NCBI GenBank assembly: GCA_003550325.1
Contig: QKWP01000410.1
Span: forward strand, 1-64,000
DNA from: Gigaspora rosea
Lineage: Eukaryota; Glomeromycota; Glomeromycetes; Diversisporales; Gigasporaceae
DNA length: 64,000 bases
Direction: 5' to 3'
This document shows positions 47,001-58,129 of the stretch, piece by piece. The notes beneath the pieces are model-generated. The model did not search any database. It had not been told where the DNA came from and was given only the letters and a program-made list of their open reading frames with translations. Each line of letters begins with the position of its first letter. Positions within the stretch are counted from its first letter, which is position 1. Position numbers and translations under genes: made by a program.

Positions 47001-47483
47001 CAACGAACTCGGCCTAATTCTTATATGGAACAACAACGTTTTCGTACATATCTAAGGAAAAAACAGTTCTTGAATCCAATAAAAATGAATAGTGCATTTA
47101 CTAATTTAGACGGTGAAATTAATTTGAGTGAAGAAATAAAGTCATTTAGTGTACTCGCACAAGAAAAAAGACAAGTATTTATTAAACATACCTTAATGCA
47201 AAATACTAGTATTGATACTTGGCGAGCAATTCCAGTAACGGAGCAGGAGGCCGAAATAATGAAAAATGAAAGCACAATGAGAAAAGAAGAGCTTATTTCA
47301 GTTATCAATTCAATACTTATATCACTTCCTGAAACACAACGCTCGAAGTATACTAATTTAAAAAATAAGACAAAAACTATACTATTAACAATCTTGCAAG
47401 AAATACGAGGCTTAAATAATGCTGAAGATGCTATTGATGAAGAAAATGAAGATAAAGAGCTTATAGATGAAGAAATGATATAA
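44026..47483 (+). pseudogene. spliced transposase-like gene (GPLH-motif family), frameshifted
   Basis: A seven-base first exon (ATGGATG, 44026-44032) is followed by two similar short exons (44099-44134 and the start of 44204 on), each encoding VE(N/D)SEDL. The main exon encodes a long coiled coil (about 44570-44880). It then reads LPDGFLILAFDNEQKGQKNY and breaks by a frameshift near 45395. The next frame holds a zinc ribbon (CLNCFESEIDNKKRNCPKC), WLPVVCDGVPYNQALK and LLPGPLHEEMNMLKAF. After an intron (donor near 46156, acceptor at 46221) the frame has a TGA at about 46289, then HHKAWDSICNIYRYSMASEL. It continues through exons from 46552 (AIVNFRTGVRTNQSLLRNAA) and about 46947 to the stop at 47483. 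I take FDN, CDG and GPLHEE as the transposase core. One frameshift and one nonsense codon make it a pseudogene. Confidence 0.65.
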
Positions 47484-47689
47484 AGAAATTAATGAATCAT
47501 TAAATATATCTTATATTTGTTAATACCTTTTACAAATTACAAATTCGGTGCCAATTGGCTTTGAAATATATAATGGTCCTTTTTTTACTAAAGATTAATT
47601 ATTAATATCTAAACATCATTAACAACAAATGAAAATTTCATTATAAGAACCTTAAATATTTATTCACATACCTGAAGTTATTGTTAAAA

Positions 47690-48470
47690 GTCGGTTATGA
47701 ATCAAATTGCATAGAATTTCAAAAGGTACACTGACTACTTATAAGTTCCCAAAATAATACGCCTAGACTATAAATGTCAGATCATTTATCATATTTAATC
47801 ATTTGCTCATGTTCAGAACAGAGGCAGCTGCACTACTATGTTTACCTGAAACGATTCGTATTCCATATAGCCAAGTTGCTAAAAATTCACAAATATTTTG
47901 ATTATCATCTAATCTATTAAAAGAAATCCACTCGATTACATCGATATAAAATATAGCTTTAAGTTGAAATTCTTTAATGCAATTATCGATGTCCTTATCT
48001 CCACTTGTCCACCCCCTGTGGCTCAATATACGCCAGTATATCTGCTATTTTATGCTCGAAGTAAAAAAGCCATTCAATTGTTTTTGATATGCCAAAGTCC
48101 GAGATTAAAAGCCCTATCATCATTTATCAAAACATTCTTGATCGTTAAAATTTTGTAAGTAATTTAAAATTTAATTTAAAAATGGTTAGAAAGTAAAATT
48201 TAAAAAATAAACTTACAAGATTCTGATCAATAATATTTTATTGTGAAATAAATTAGGTTAATCCACTAGTAATTTCGTTCACAAGTTGAATAAGTTCTAT
48301 CCATGAATCTTATAAAGACCTTTTTCTAAATGAGTTCGTAGACTGCCACTATTGTCAAATTGTAATAACGTACCAGCACGAAATTAGATGTGCTTTTTGT
48401 TCATTCTTCTACCACCAATAATTTAATTTTCTTTATTCTCTTTATGATACCAGATCCGACCTAAGCTAAA
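47690..48470 (-). pseudogene. scrambled protein-kinase pseudogene
   Basis: Minus-strand blocks of a tyrosine-kinase-like protein kinase are present out of order. About 48400-48310 reads LQFDNSGSLRTHLEKGLYKI (subdomain V). 48150-48010 reads NVLINDDRA, then in another frame DFGISKTIEWLFYF and ILAYIEPQ (DFG and APE regions). 48026-47800 holds the N-terminal linker WTSGDKDIDNCIKEFQLKA with IEWISFNRL. 47790-47700 reads SDIYSLGVLFWELIS (subdomain IX). In normal kinases of this family WTSG precedes the catalytic domain. Stops and frame shifts confirm decay. Confidence 0.6.
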
Positions 48471-49059
48471 TCACGTTCTAATGATTAATAAATATCTTAC
48501 ACTTAAAATTAATCAATAAAATAAATGTTTAGAGGCAAATTTAAGCCTTACCCGACATAAAAATTTTAACCAGCTACCTATTTTTTTGAACAAGTACAAC
48601 TTAAGCAGGTGGGTGGATTCTGTTGTAACCATAGTGGATTCTAAATCTGTAAGTCTTTAAATACTAACTTTAATATATGTTCGTAATCTTCAAATAAGAA
48701 AAAAAATCGTATCGATCAATATCAATTTAAAAAAAATGAAGGTAAGATTTGCAAAAATAGCCAATCAGATTTATTTTTGCAAATAATCGATGATCTTCTA
48801 AATTCTAGAACAATTCTTTTATGCTAAGCCAAATTTGGAAATACACCGGACTGTACTTGATTTATATAGATTAAAAATATTAAAAAATATGTAGAATATT
48901 ATAAAATTTTTTAAAAAAATTTTTTTACACTAAATATCTTAATCGTCCTATATATCTTTAAGAAATATTATATGGGTGTTACGTATTAAACCAGCCCTTT
49001 TTTGCAATTTTTCGAATCATTAGATTTATATAATTTTGACATGATCGATATTTTTCAAT

Positions 49060-50050
49060 TATAAATGAAAGTTTTTTCTCTAATAAACTTGAATTTTGTA
49101 TCAATTTCAGTTTTATTCGAGTTAGTCATTTTACCTCTTCCTTTTTTATATTGTAGGGTTAACTTATTTTTTATACAAAAACTAGTTTCAACTTTTGATG
49201 TTGTTTTCTTTATTTGTTTGCTATTTTCAATAGTATTATTTCGAATTATACCTCACAAAATTACTTTTTGTGCCCAAAATTCTCCATATGTGTTGCAGAT
49301 TTTTTTTAGTTTCTCTACAGAATTGGTAGACTTTAAAGCATCTTTTATAGCCCTATTAAACCCTGATGATGAATAAACTCCTTACTAGTCATTTTTACTT
49401 TTGCACGTCCTTGCAATATAATGTCATCTATCATAGAAGTCTCTTCAAGATTTATTCTTTCTGTTGATTTTTATGTGATCTATTAAGATAGGTGACCAAG
49501 GTAAATTGGCAAAAAATTTTGCATTAGCGATTATCTATGGCTTCATAGGTTGTTCCACGCAAGATAATTTTATATTTGTTATAATTTTTGAATATGGTTC
49601 AAGTAACTTGACAATATTGAGATACTTGTTGAATTCAAAAGCTTTGTTACAAGATTTAATAAGTTCATCTTCAAATATTTTAATTCCATATTCTAACTGA
49701 AATTTTTCTATAATTTCTGGTTCATCGAGATGTCTAGAATCTTTTTTAATTTTTAAAATATTTCCATCATGAAGTATATCACTTAATCTACTCTTGATCT
49801 TGGCTTATAATACCTCCTATTTTATTAAGAAAGAACATGTTTTCATAAAGACGTATGTGCCCATTTGGTTCCGCTTATAAATATCTAACAAAAGAATTTG
49901 AACTTTTGAATCAATTGTTCTATATTTAGCATCTCATTATAACAATCAGGACTTTCTTCAACTTTTATTGTTACATCCTTAAGTGGACTTTCGCCTTTAG
50001 CTTGTTGAATTAAAGAAAAAAAAAGGGCTTCATAATGTTTATTATACGAG
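49060..50050 (-). pseudogene. decayed gene of an unnamed fungal family, minus copy
   Basis: On the minus strand, coding-like blocks read AKGESPLKDVTIKVEESPDC (about 50000), SDILHDGNILKIKKDSRHL (about 49790), then EIIEKFQLEYGIKIFEDELI onward to EQPMKP and a stop (about 49720-49545). A block IKDALKSTNSVEKLKKICNT then YGEFWAQKVIL with a stop follows (about 49360-49250). The order N-terminal DGNILKI, then a helical KA-L...YG.F..VILGG module, resembles a large Rhizophagus protein family I know only from memory. The strand, the module and the decay are seen; the family name is not certain. Confidence 0.4.
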
Positions 50051-51204
50051 TTCAAATATTAATTAAGTCGATTATTCAGATTGTATACTGTATGATGAAG
50101 TAGTGCAATTCTTTTACCAAATCTTTAAAAATCATATTTGTTTATCTGTATAATATGTATTACAAAGGGGCACTACTGCGAGAACATGATCTGTGTAATT
50201 TGAAAAGGTATTTATAGCGATCAGGCTTTACCATAAATTAGATATACTTTCTTGTAGCTCAATTTCAAAATAAAATTTATCATGAATGAAACAGAGAAAA
50301 AACTCGTAAAATATTTAAAGCTAGATCGCAGACTTTAATACCAGGATGAATATTTTACTTTTCCAGAGCCATTAGGCGAAGATGGTCAGTTTAAAATAGA
50401 AGAATACAATAAAATAATTATTTATGAACCCACTAAAGAAAAACAGGCATCTACTTGGGATACAATTTCTTAAAGAATCCGAAGTTTAACAAATACAAAA
50501 CAAGGTTCTATAAAAGATGAATTCTCGATAGATTATAAACACATCTTAAATTACTAATACCCATATTTAAGATTACATACATTGGAAGTTCTCTAAATTC
50601 TCTTAAATCCTATATGAAAAGCTTAGATAAAATTGGTCAATGCCAGCAGTTTTTTGCTGATACCATTTTAGTTGGAGGTGGTTTGATTATCAAAAATGCA
50701 CTTGACTTTGAAAATAAATCGAAGCTTGATTCTCTGAAGGCTCATATTATTTATAAAATACGTAATGGGCATAAACATGAAAAGCCATTTGAAAAAGATC
50801 TGAATAATGGTCATTTTTCTGAAATGTATGACATAGATCGTATGCGACTTTGTAGTACATAGCAATTGGTAAGACATTTTGAATTTTTCTTTTAAAAAAC
50901 CAAATATATTAACGTTAATGTTGTTGTATTTTAGAATGATCACATATGCCAAATATTTTTATATAAAAAATTTTTTTTGTTTGTATATGAAAAAGTAATT
51001 CCTGTTTTTATAAAGCTTGATAAGCAATTGCAAGAAGAATTTATAGCATTATACGAAGTACCAGAAGATGCATCCTTCAAAATTATTAAGAGACTTGTAT
51101 TTGGGATTTTAGGTTTTCATAAAGAACAGCAAATTAGCGATTAGCTAATGAAAAACATAACTATAAATTTTTCTTATTGGATAAAAAAATATAGCATGGA
51201 ACAT

Positions 51205-51825
51205 TAGGGTGGTAACTCAACTAGTAAATCAAAACTATGTCAGCAGTATTAGTAATTTTACTATGATCAGATTTTAATCAGTTAAATTAAAATAATCGAT
51301 TAAATATCATATTGATATATATTTAATTAATAAATAATGCACAAAATTCTAAAGAATGCACCTTGACAACACTTCTTTTTCTAATTTCTTTTAACTAAAA
51401 GCTCTTCGCAAAAGTTATCTCTAAAAAGTTACGCTTGATTTTTCGCAAATATTCTATTAAAGTTTCGACTTGTACAGTTAAGATCTAATTTTTTTATTTT
51501 TTTCACTTTAAAAAACTAATGAAATTTAAATTATTTATAAGATGAACGTTCAAGTTTATATGTTAATAGAAAATCCGAAAGCGTAACTTTATTCTCCTAT
51601 ATTTAATAAGTTACTTGTAAAAATTTTAAAGTAATTCGTTGGGTTTTCATTAAGTTGCGTCGTTTTAAAGTAATTAATTTTTATAATAAATATAATCTCT
51701 ATAGCGATGGTATAACAATAAATTGATTAAATTGATCTTTTTTGTGTAATATGAAAAATCTGATCATAGTAAAATTACTAATACTGCTGATATAGTTTTG
51801 ATTTACTATTTGAGTTACCACCCTA
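51205..51825. mobile_element. 621-bp foldback element with 9-bp TSD
   Basis: The ends are TAGGGTGGTAACTCAACTAG and, read inward from the right, TAGGGTGGTAACTCAAATAG. The arms stay inverted for about 75 bp. The exact duplication ATGGAACAT is at 51196-51204 and 51826-51834. It sits between codons of SMEH and GLLL of the host gene. ORFs inside are shadows of the arms. Confidence 0.85.
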
Positions 51826-53053
51826 ATGGAACATGGTCTTTTGTTAACCCCTAATGGACTAGTGAATAGTGGAAAAAGGGCTGTGGAGTTTATATATGAG
51901 CCTAAATTCAATATTAGTAAATCATGGTTAAAAATATTTCAAATAAAAAATCAAATTGATTTGATACCACGAACAGATGGAATTGAAATAGTTATTTCTC
52001 AGATTGCCCGTTTGTTTCAATAAATTTTCAAAATTCAGAAATAGAACCTATTTCTTGTAATATTATTAAGGAAAAATTGAACATACAGATTAATATAAAT
52101 GAAAATGTTATTAAAATTTCACGTAATATAAAAGAGGATTTCACAAAAGCATTAAGGAGAAAGCAACCTTATACTGCATTGACAATATTTTTAAAGAATA
52201 TAGCCATTTGTTTTGTAGCACATACATGTTTGGGGAATAGTTTGGAATCAATTTCATATTATAGATCAGCTACAAAAATAAAACAAGAGTTTAAAAGCTT
52301 TAAATGACCAGGCTCATCAAAAGAGAAAGACGATTTGATAGCGACTTGGAAAGACTTTCAATCAGAATTTAATGTAAACTTATTGTTAAATGATAATTCT
52401 ATTGTGATGCCTAAAAAAATAGTTGAATAGCAATAATTCAGAATACTCTAAATCTTGGCAAATTGTTAATCGATCTAACTTAATATCAATATGGGAACTT
52501 CTTGATTCAGACGTTCAAGAAACAGATTAAAATATTATTTACAACTAAACAATTTTTGATGAATAGAGAGAAATTAATTCGAGTCAAAGATGTCATTGAA
52601 TTAATTTTAATTCAACTTTATGAAATAATAAATATCAAATCATTGAATCAGTTGTTACCACTGACTACAAAAAAATAAATATAGCCATTAGGTTTCAGTT
52701 GATGGATTGCGATGGATTTTCTGCAATTATAGGAGAATCCGATATAGAATTAAATGAAGAAATAGAAATTTATATGTAAATTATAAATAAATTTTTAATT
52801 ATTTTTTTTAATATGTTAACTGTTTTATCTTTTATAGTGATTTAAAAATTTTTTGGTTACTGATTGGGAACCCGTTAGTTCTCGACTATTTGGATACACA
52901 ATTTGAATATATTAAAGTAATAACCGATAATATAGAGGTCGAAATGAATTAAAAAAAAGTATAAAGTTTTTAATGAATAATTAAAAACAATCATGACATT
53001 AAATCTAATATTTATTTTATCCATATTAGATTTAAGCGTGGTAATATCTAACA

Positions 53054-54315
53054 CAGTGATGGCAATTTAATCGGCCAAACAAAATTTAATTGGCCATCGG
53101 CCAATACAAAATAATTTGGCCAAAAATGGCCAAATTTTACGGCCAAAGTTGAATGTCAATTGGCCAGGCCAAATAAAATTATTTGGCCGATATGGCCATT
53201 GGCCGATGGCCAAATGGCCAAATGGCCAAACGGCCAAATTTCTCTAAATAGTAATAAAAAAAAAAAAAGTATATAAAAATACTGTATGAAAGCATATTAC
53301 GGTAATATATATGATAACTTAAGTAATACTTGTTAAGCTATATAAAAAAAATCTAAGCAAAAGTTTAATAAGTTATATAAAAAATAATTTAAGCAAAAAT
53401 TTTATAAGTTATATTAAATAATTTAACTGAAAATTAATAAACTATATAAAAAAGTAATTTAAAAAAATTTAGAAAATCATATAAAAGTATAATTTGAACA
53501 AAGGTTTAATAAGTAATTTGAGCAAGGTAATTTGTGCAAAGGTTTAGTAAGCAAAGGTTTAGTATAATTTGAGCAAAGGTTTAGTAAGTTTTATAGAAAA
53601 ACTACTTAAATTAAAATTTAATAAATAATTTAAGCTAAGGTTCAGCGAGTTGTATAAAAAAATGATTTAAGGAAAGTTTAATAAGTAAGGTTTAGTAAGT
53701 AATTTGAGCGAAGTTCAGTAAGTAAGTTTAGCTAAGGTTCAGTTAGTTATCTAAAAAAATAATTTGGGCAAAGGTTTAATAGTAAGTAATTTTTTGAGTG
53801 AAGGTTTAGTATGTAATTTAAGTCAAAGTTTTATTATTTACTATGTATTTTGTTATTATTAAATAGTTAGTTGATTTACGCAATAAAAACTTTTACTTAT
53901 TTCGTCAAATGGAAGTTTTTAAATACTCCAATTTCATTTCCAATTTCAAAATTTTAATACATAAATAAGATTTTTTAAATTCTAATTTATTCCAAAATAT
54001 GCTATTTTTTTAATTCTAAAACCCTTAATCTATTATTTATTTTAAAAGATCGAATGATTTATTTTATTAAAGATATCTAAATCTGGGCCTTATTAAACAT
54101 GAAGTTAAAAAGTATGTAAAGCATATAAATAAACTTCATTCTAGCTATATCTTTAAATGCTTAAAGTTATATAATTAATTAGTAATAAACATGTATTAAT
54201 ATTGGACCAATCAGATTACTAGCTTTATTTGGCCGTTTCGGCCAAAAATGAAATTTATATTTTTGGCCTTTTGGCCTCGGCCATTGGCCGGCCAAATGGC
54301 CAAGTGACATCACTG
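53054..54315. mobile_element. 1.26-kb hAT-like element with GGCCAAAT arrays
   Basis: The ends are CAGTGATGGCA and, inverted, CAGTGATGTCA. The exact 8-bp duplication ATCTAACA is at 53046-53053 and 54316-54323. Subterminal arrays of GGCCAAATGGCC-like words lie at 53070-53240 and 54229-54303. The centre (about 53500-53830) repeats a TAATTTGAGCAAAGGTTTAG-like unit. No transposase is encoded. Confidence 0.82.
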
Positions 54316-54756
54316 ATCTAACAGTTTTCTCGATTTAGTACTAGGGTTGGTCTGTCTGAATTGTTAACAAAATTTACTAAAGCCTTTAAATATCGATCAG
54401 AAATTGATAGGAAATTCAAAATCCATTAAATCAGATTTTATTTTTGTGCTATAAATAAAGAAACCATTATAGAAATTGATTTAGCAAAAGAAGAAGAATT
54501 TTTATCAAACTGCGTTATTGCAACTTGCTTCAGATTTTCTAATATGAATTTTGAATCTAATTTTCAAGTAAATTTGAAATCATAGTATAGTATTAAATAA
54601 ACTTCAAAAAATGAAATTTATTTAAATTGCCAAGTTTTTGATTTAGGCATTTAATAATTTTAGGTCAAAAAAACAGGTCAAACTAAAAATCACTAACTAT
54701 TCATATAAAGAAATCAATAGATTATTTGAAGATGAAACTGTAAATCAATTTTAAAT

Positions 54757-55014
54757 TCATATACAGTACCTTAGTATGTTATTGTATTTATACAATTTAG
54801 CAAGAAACAACATTTCAGGATAATAATCTACATAAAGTACTTTGGAAGCATTTGGGTCATCATCTAAAGCCAGGTAATCTAGAATTTCACGAAATTCATT
54901 TGATGTTTCTCTATCAATCAAGTTTTTTGATAAAATAATGCTTTGAAAATGCAAAGAATTATATGATGATTTATCAAACACAGTTATTCCTCGAATGAGA
55001 TGGCAACAAGACAA
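54757..55014 (-). other. short ORF, unrecognised
   Basis: An 85-codon open frame on the minus strand with a plausible composition (RGITVFDKSSYNSLHFQSII, then DYLALDDDPNASKVLYVDYY). No start context, partner exon or domain could be assigned. It may be an exon of a larger decayed gene. Confidence 0.25.
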
Positions 55015-55106
55015 GATTTTAACACTTCTGTAAGAGATTAGATTTGTTTAACTCTAATAATAAAACAAAAGTGACACCACATGATCAATATACAAAATTT
55101 CAACAA

Positions 55107-55526
55107 ATGCAAACATTCACTCAAACTTACAATCAACAATTAAATAATCTACTGAAACAAAACAATTCACAGTTTACGCCTATGCATTTACAAGAACAAC
55201 CTTACTCACCAAAGAAAAAGCGTAGTAAATTCCCTGGGCCAAAGAATAATCAGCATTATAAAAATGAAAATAGGAATCTTTATCAGAAATCACATTCAGC
55301 CATACTAAGTTATTTATTACAAGAATCTTATCTACAAAAAAACGAAAGTGATAAATCTTCTGTACCAGTCACTAAGAAGGATATTTGTTATAATTGTAAA
55401 GAGCCCGGGCGTATAAAACAATACTGCCCCAGGGACCCTCAACAAACTAAACAAACTATTATTTGTTACAATTGTAAAAAATCTGGACATATAAAAAGAG
55501 ATTGTCCTAGAAATCAGTCTCTTTAA
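55107..55526 (+). CDS. zinc-knuckle (CCHC) protein, Gag-like or CNBP-like, 139 aa
   Basis: The first ATG of the open frame is at 55107; the frame is open back to 55044 without an earlier ATG. The N-terminal 60 residues are rich in Gln and Asn (QTFTQTYNQQLNNLLKQNNS), followed by a basic PKKKRSKFPGPKNN stretch that could act as a nuclear signal. The C-terminus has two zinc knuckles, CYNCKEPGRIKQYC and CYNCKKSGHIKRDC. In the first the metal-binding His is replaced by Arg. Such knuckles bind single-stranded nucleic acid. No protease or reverse transcriptase follows, so it is either a cellular CNBP-like gene fragment or a lone Gag remnant. Confidence 0.5.
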   Translation: MQTFTQTYNQQLNNLLKQNNSQFTPMHLQEQPYSPKKKRSKFPGPKNNQHYKNENRNLYQKSHSAILSYLLQESYLQKNESDKSSVPVTKKDICYNCKEPGRIKQYCPRDPQQTKQTIICYNCKKSGHIKRDCPRNQSL

Positions 55527-56246
55527 CAAGCCCAACAAGTACATCAAAATAAAACAAATCCAACAAATCCAACAAACAGTTATTGTGAATATTATACCTC
55601 AGCAATCTAAAGTAACAAAAAAACTTATCTCAGTGAAGCAATAGGCGAAATGGCTAAAAGAATTTTTAATGAAATTTATTTTTTCTATTTAGCAATGTAT
55701 GGTTATTATAAATATTTATTGCTTTAATTATGAATAATATATGGATTTGGTCAATAGGAATCAAGCAAATCGAAAATTTTTTCAAAATTATTTAATAAAA
55801 TAATAAAACATCGTATGCTGATAGTTTTTTGATTATTAATGAAATTCTATGAAAGTATTTTATCTTTTCATGGGTGTATTAAAAGAATTAATCGCAAATA
55901 CTAAACTACGGCTACCCATTTTTTTTATAAAAAAAAGTTGGTAGATATGAAGGAATTAATAGGAGTAAACGTTAAAATAAAAAGAAAAATAGGTAAATTA
56001 ATCAAGAACAGGATACAAAGTCATTGAATATCAAGAATATCAAGAATATGTAGCAAAATACAAGGATGGCGTTATATTATACCAAAACCAGTACAGTATA
56101 AATAAATTCACAAATCAAAATAATATATTAATTCAAAATATGATATCAAGATTATCAAATGGTGTAATAAAATTTTCAATACAAAATAAGCTCAATAAGG
56201 TGATGTTATATTCAGATTTAGTAAATTAAAATGTTATTGTTTAGGA

Positions 56247-58060
56247 TCAGCAGATAATAACAAACAAATCATCACTAGTTATTATTTCTTGTTTCAAACT
56301 TGAATATTCTATACTAGGATATTGGCTTATTTTTGATCGTGGATTATTTCTTTGATATTCATCGGCAACTTTAAAACTTTCATAATCACTATGTACCATG
56401 GTATATGTAGAATCACGTACCCAGGAATATGTAATATCACGTATCTCATGCATTGTAGGCCTCTTTAAAGGGTCAGTATCCCAACATCTTTTCATCAAGT
56501 CCACATAGCACGATGGGGTTCCAGGAACAACTTCAGGTCTCAGACCTTTGCAAATTTCTTTAATAAGATTGATATCATGCTCTCTATTAATAAATGGAGG
56601 TTCGCTTGATGATAGTTCCCACATAAGTATGCCAAATGAATAAATATCAGATGCCTTAGTGTGGGTTTTGCATTTAAATAACTCCGGGGCAATATAAGGT
56701 ATAACTCCGTAGAGGCTACTATTTATACATGCGCAGTTTTCGCTTGTACAGCATATATATTTAGTTTGACCAAAGTCTGCAATGTAAGCATCAACGTGAT
56801 TATCATGCATTTTCTGTACTAGAATATTTCCGCTATGAAGATCTCGGTGAATCGCTCCAAGCTCATGAAGAGTATAAAGGTTAATAGAAATTGTGTTTAA
56901 CATTTGAAGGCGAATTTTCCATGGTGCATTTTCCCAAGATGCAGTTTTCAAGAAATCCCGCAAATTTCCTTCATAGCAAGCCGTAAGACAAATGCAAAAT
57001 CACTAGTTGAAGGATCTCTTGTAACTCCGAGGCATTTGAGTGAAAAAGTAATTTCATTTTTCATGCATAACCACAAAAATGATCCCTAGATGAAAGTTTT
57101 TCAGTATTTCATGAAAATATATTGCAATATTAATTTTTTCTTTACTGAAACATGCAAATTTGCAATTTCAATGTTACTTGTAATTAACTATAAAGTAACT
57201 ATATAGTTACTTTATAGTAGCATTGAAGTTGCAAATTTGACATGTTTCAGTAAAGTCTTAAACATTATATTTACCTCTGTCATAAATTTCATTGGAGCAT
57301 TATGTGAATTAGGTATAACTTTTAGTATAAGGTTTCCACATGAATAAATCCTAGAAAATCCACCATTTAATAAGTATTTGACATTTTTAAAATCGGCGAA
57401 ATCAAACCATTTAAAATATTCCCCAATATCAGTAACATTCTTTTGAGTACCCCGAATCATGAAATCTATAAAAGGATCTCCACTGGTCCATTCATCAAAC
57501 TGTGAAATAAGCTTATTTTGTATGCATATCACACAGGTTACCAGGTTATATGGAGGTTCATGATTACATAGCGGAGGCATCTAATTTATTTGATGATTAA
57601 ATGATTGAATAGATTCGTAATTACTATTATAAATATAAATTGGTTATAATTACAAACCGACTTATAATTGGGGTCTTTCTTTATAATTTCAATCGCTTTA
57701 TTTCTTAAGTCAAGTGCAGGCGCTCTAGTTATTATTGACATGCTATAAATTGCTGATCCAAAATCTCCTCGCAGATTAAGAGCAAAATGCAAGGTTGACT
57801 CTTTTTGAATATTATAATCTGACAATATTTTATCATTTTCAAGATATCTACCGGAGAAGATCAAACGTTGCTGATACGGTGGAATTCCTAATATATAACA
57901 ATTCATAAGAGATTTACATGTATTGTGCCAAGCTATTAAAAAGTTTCAAAATGATACCTTCTTTTATTTCAATTTTTTGCTTAATTTCACCAATAGTGTC
58001 GGAACTATATGCTTCCAAAACTATTGTTTTACCAGTCAAAGTCTTAACGAAAATTTGCAT
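56247..58060 (-). CDS. ubiquitin-like domain fused to a protein kinase (frameshift suspected)
   Basis: The minus-strand exons are 58060-57958, 57887-57658 and 57580-57275, which join in frame, then a last coding block to 56247. The N-terminus, [20 protein letters not shown] followed by [20 protein letters not shown] and [20 protein letters not shown], is a full ubiquitin fold ending at LALNLRG-like [11 protein letters not shown] linker and a Cys-containing segment follow (CNHEPP...CVICIQNK, then [15 protein letters not shown]), then the Gly-rich loop [20 protein letters not shown]. The C-terminal lobe has [39 protein letters not shown] and [13 protein letters not shown]. Catalytic residues are present, so it looks like an active tyrosine-kinase-like family member. 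A one-base frame change between about 56966 and 56995 separates [18 protein letters not shown] from YEGNLRDFL. The exon before it is uncertain. Confidence 0.65.
57141..57254. repeat. palindrome inside a kinase intron
   Basis: CTTTACTGAAACATGCAAAT and its inverse (ATTTGACATGTTTCAGTAAAG) lie about 75 bp apart and extend inward to a TATATAGTTACTTTATA-like centre, forming one hairpin. It sits in or next to the intron between the kinase N-lobe and the rest, and is probably a MITE. Confidence 0.5.
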
Positions 58061-58129
58061 AATTGAAATCGAGAATCTTAATTATCAGCGTGACTGCTTA
58101 AGGTTAATATATATATATTAGACCAAAAA

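Larger units (their letters stand above)
50281..54590 (+). pseudogene. decayed gene of the same unnamed family, plus copy, with two transposon insertions
   Basis: Plus-strand blocks read FTFPEPLGEDGQFKIEEYNK (50355 on), SLDKIGQCQQFFADTILVGG (50614 on), KLDKQLQEEFIALYEVPEDA (51020 on) and FSYWIKKYSMEH. A foldback element follows. The frame then resumes exactly as GLLLTPNGLVNSGKRAVEF (51835 on), FTKALRRKQPYTALTIFLKN (52140 on), SWQIVNRSNLISIWELLDSD (52454 on), and after a second insertion GLSELLTKFTKAFKYRSEID (54350 on). Many stops and frame changes separate the blocks, so the gene is dead. It is divergent from the minus copy, with about 230 bp between them. Confidence 0.5.
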
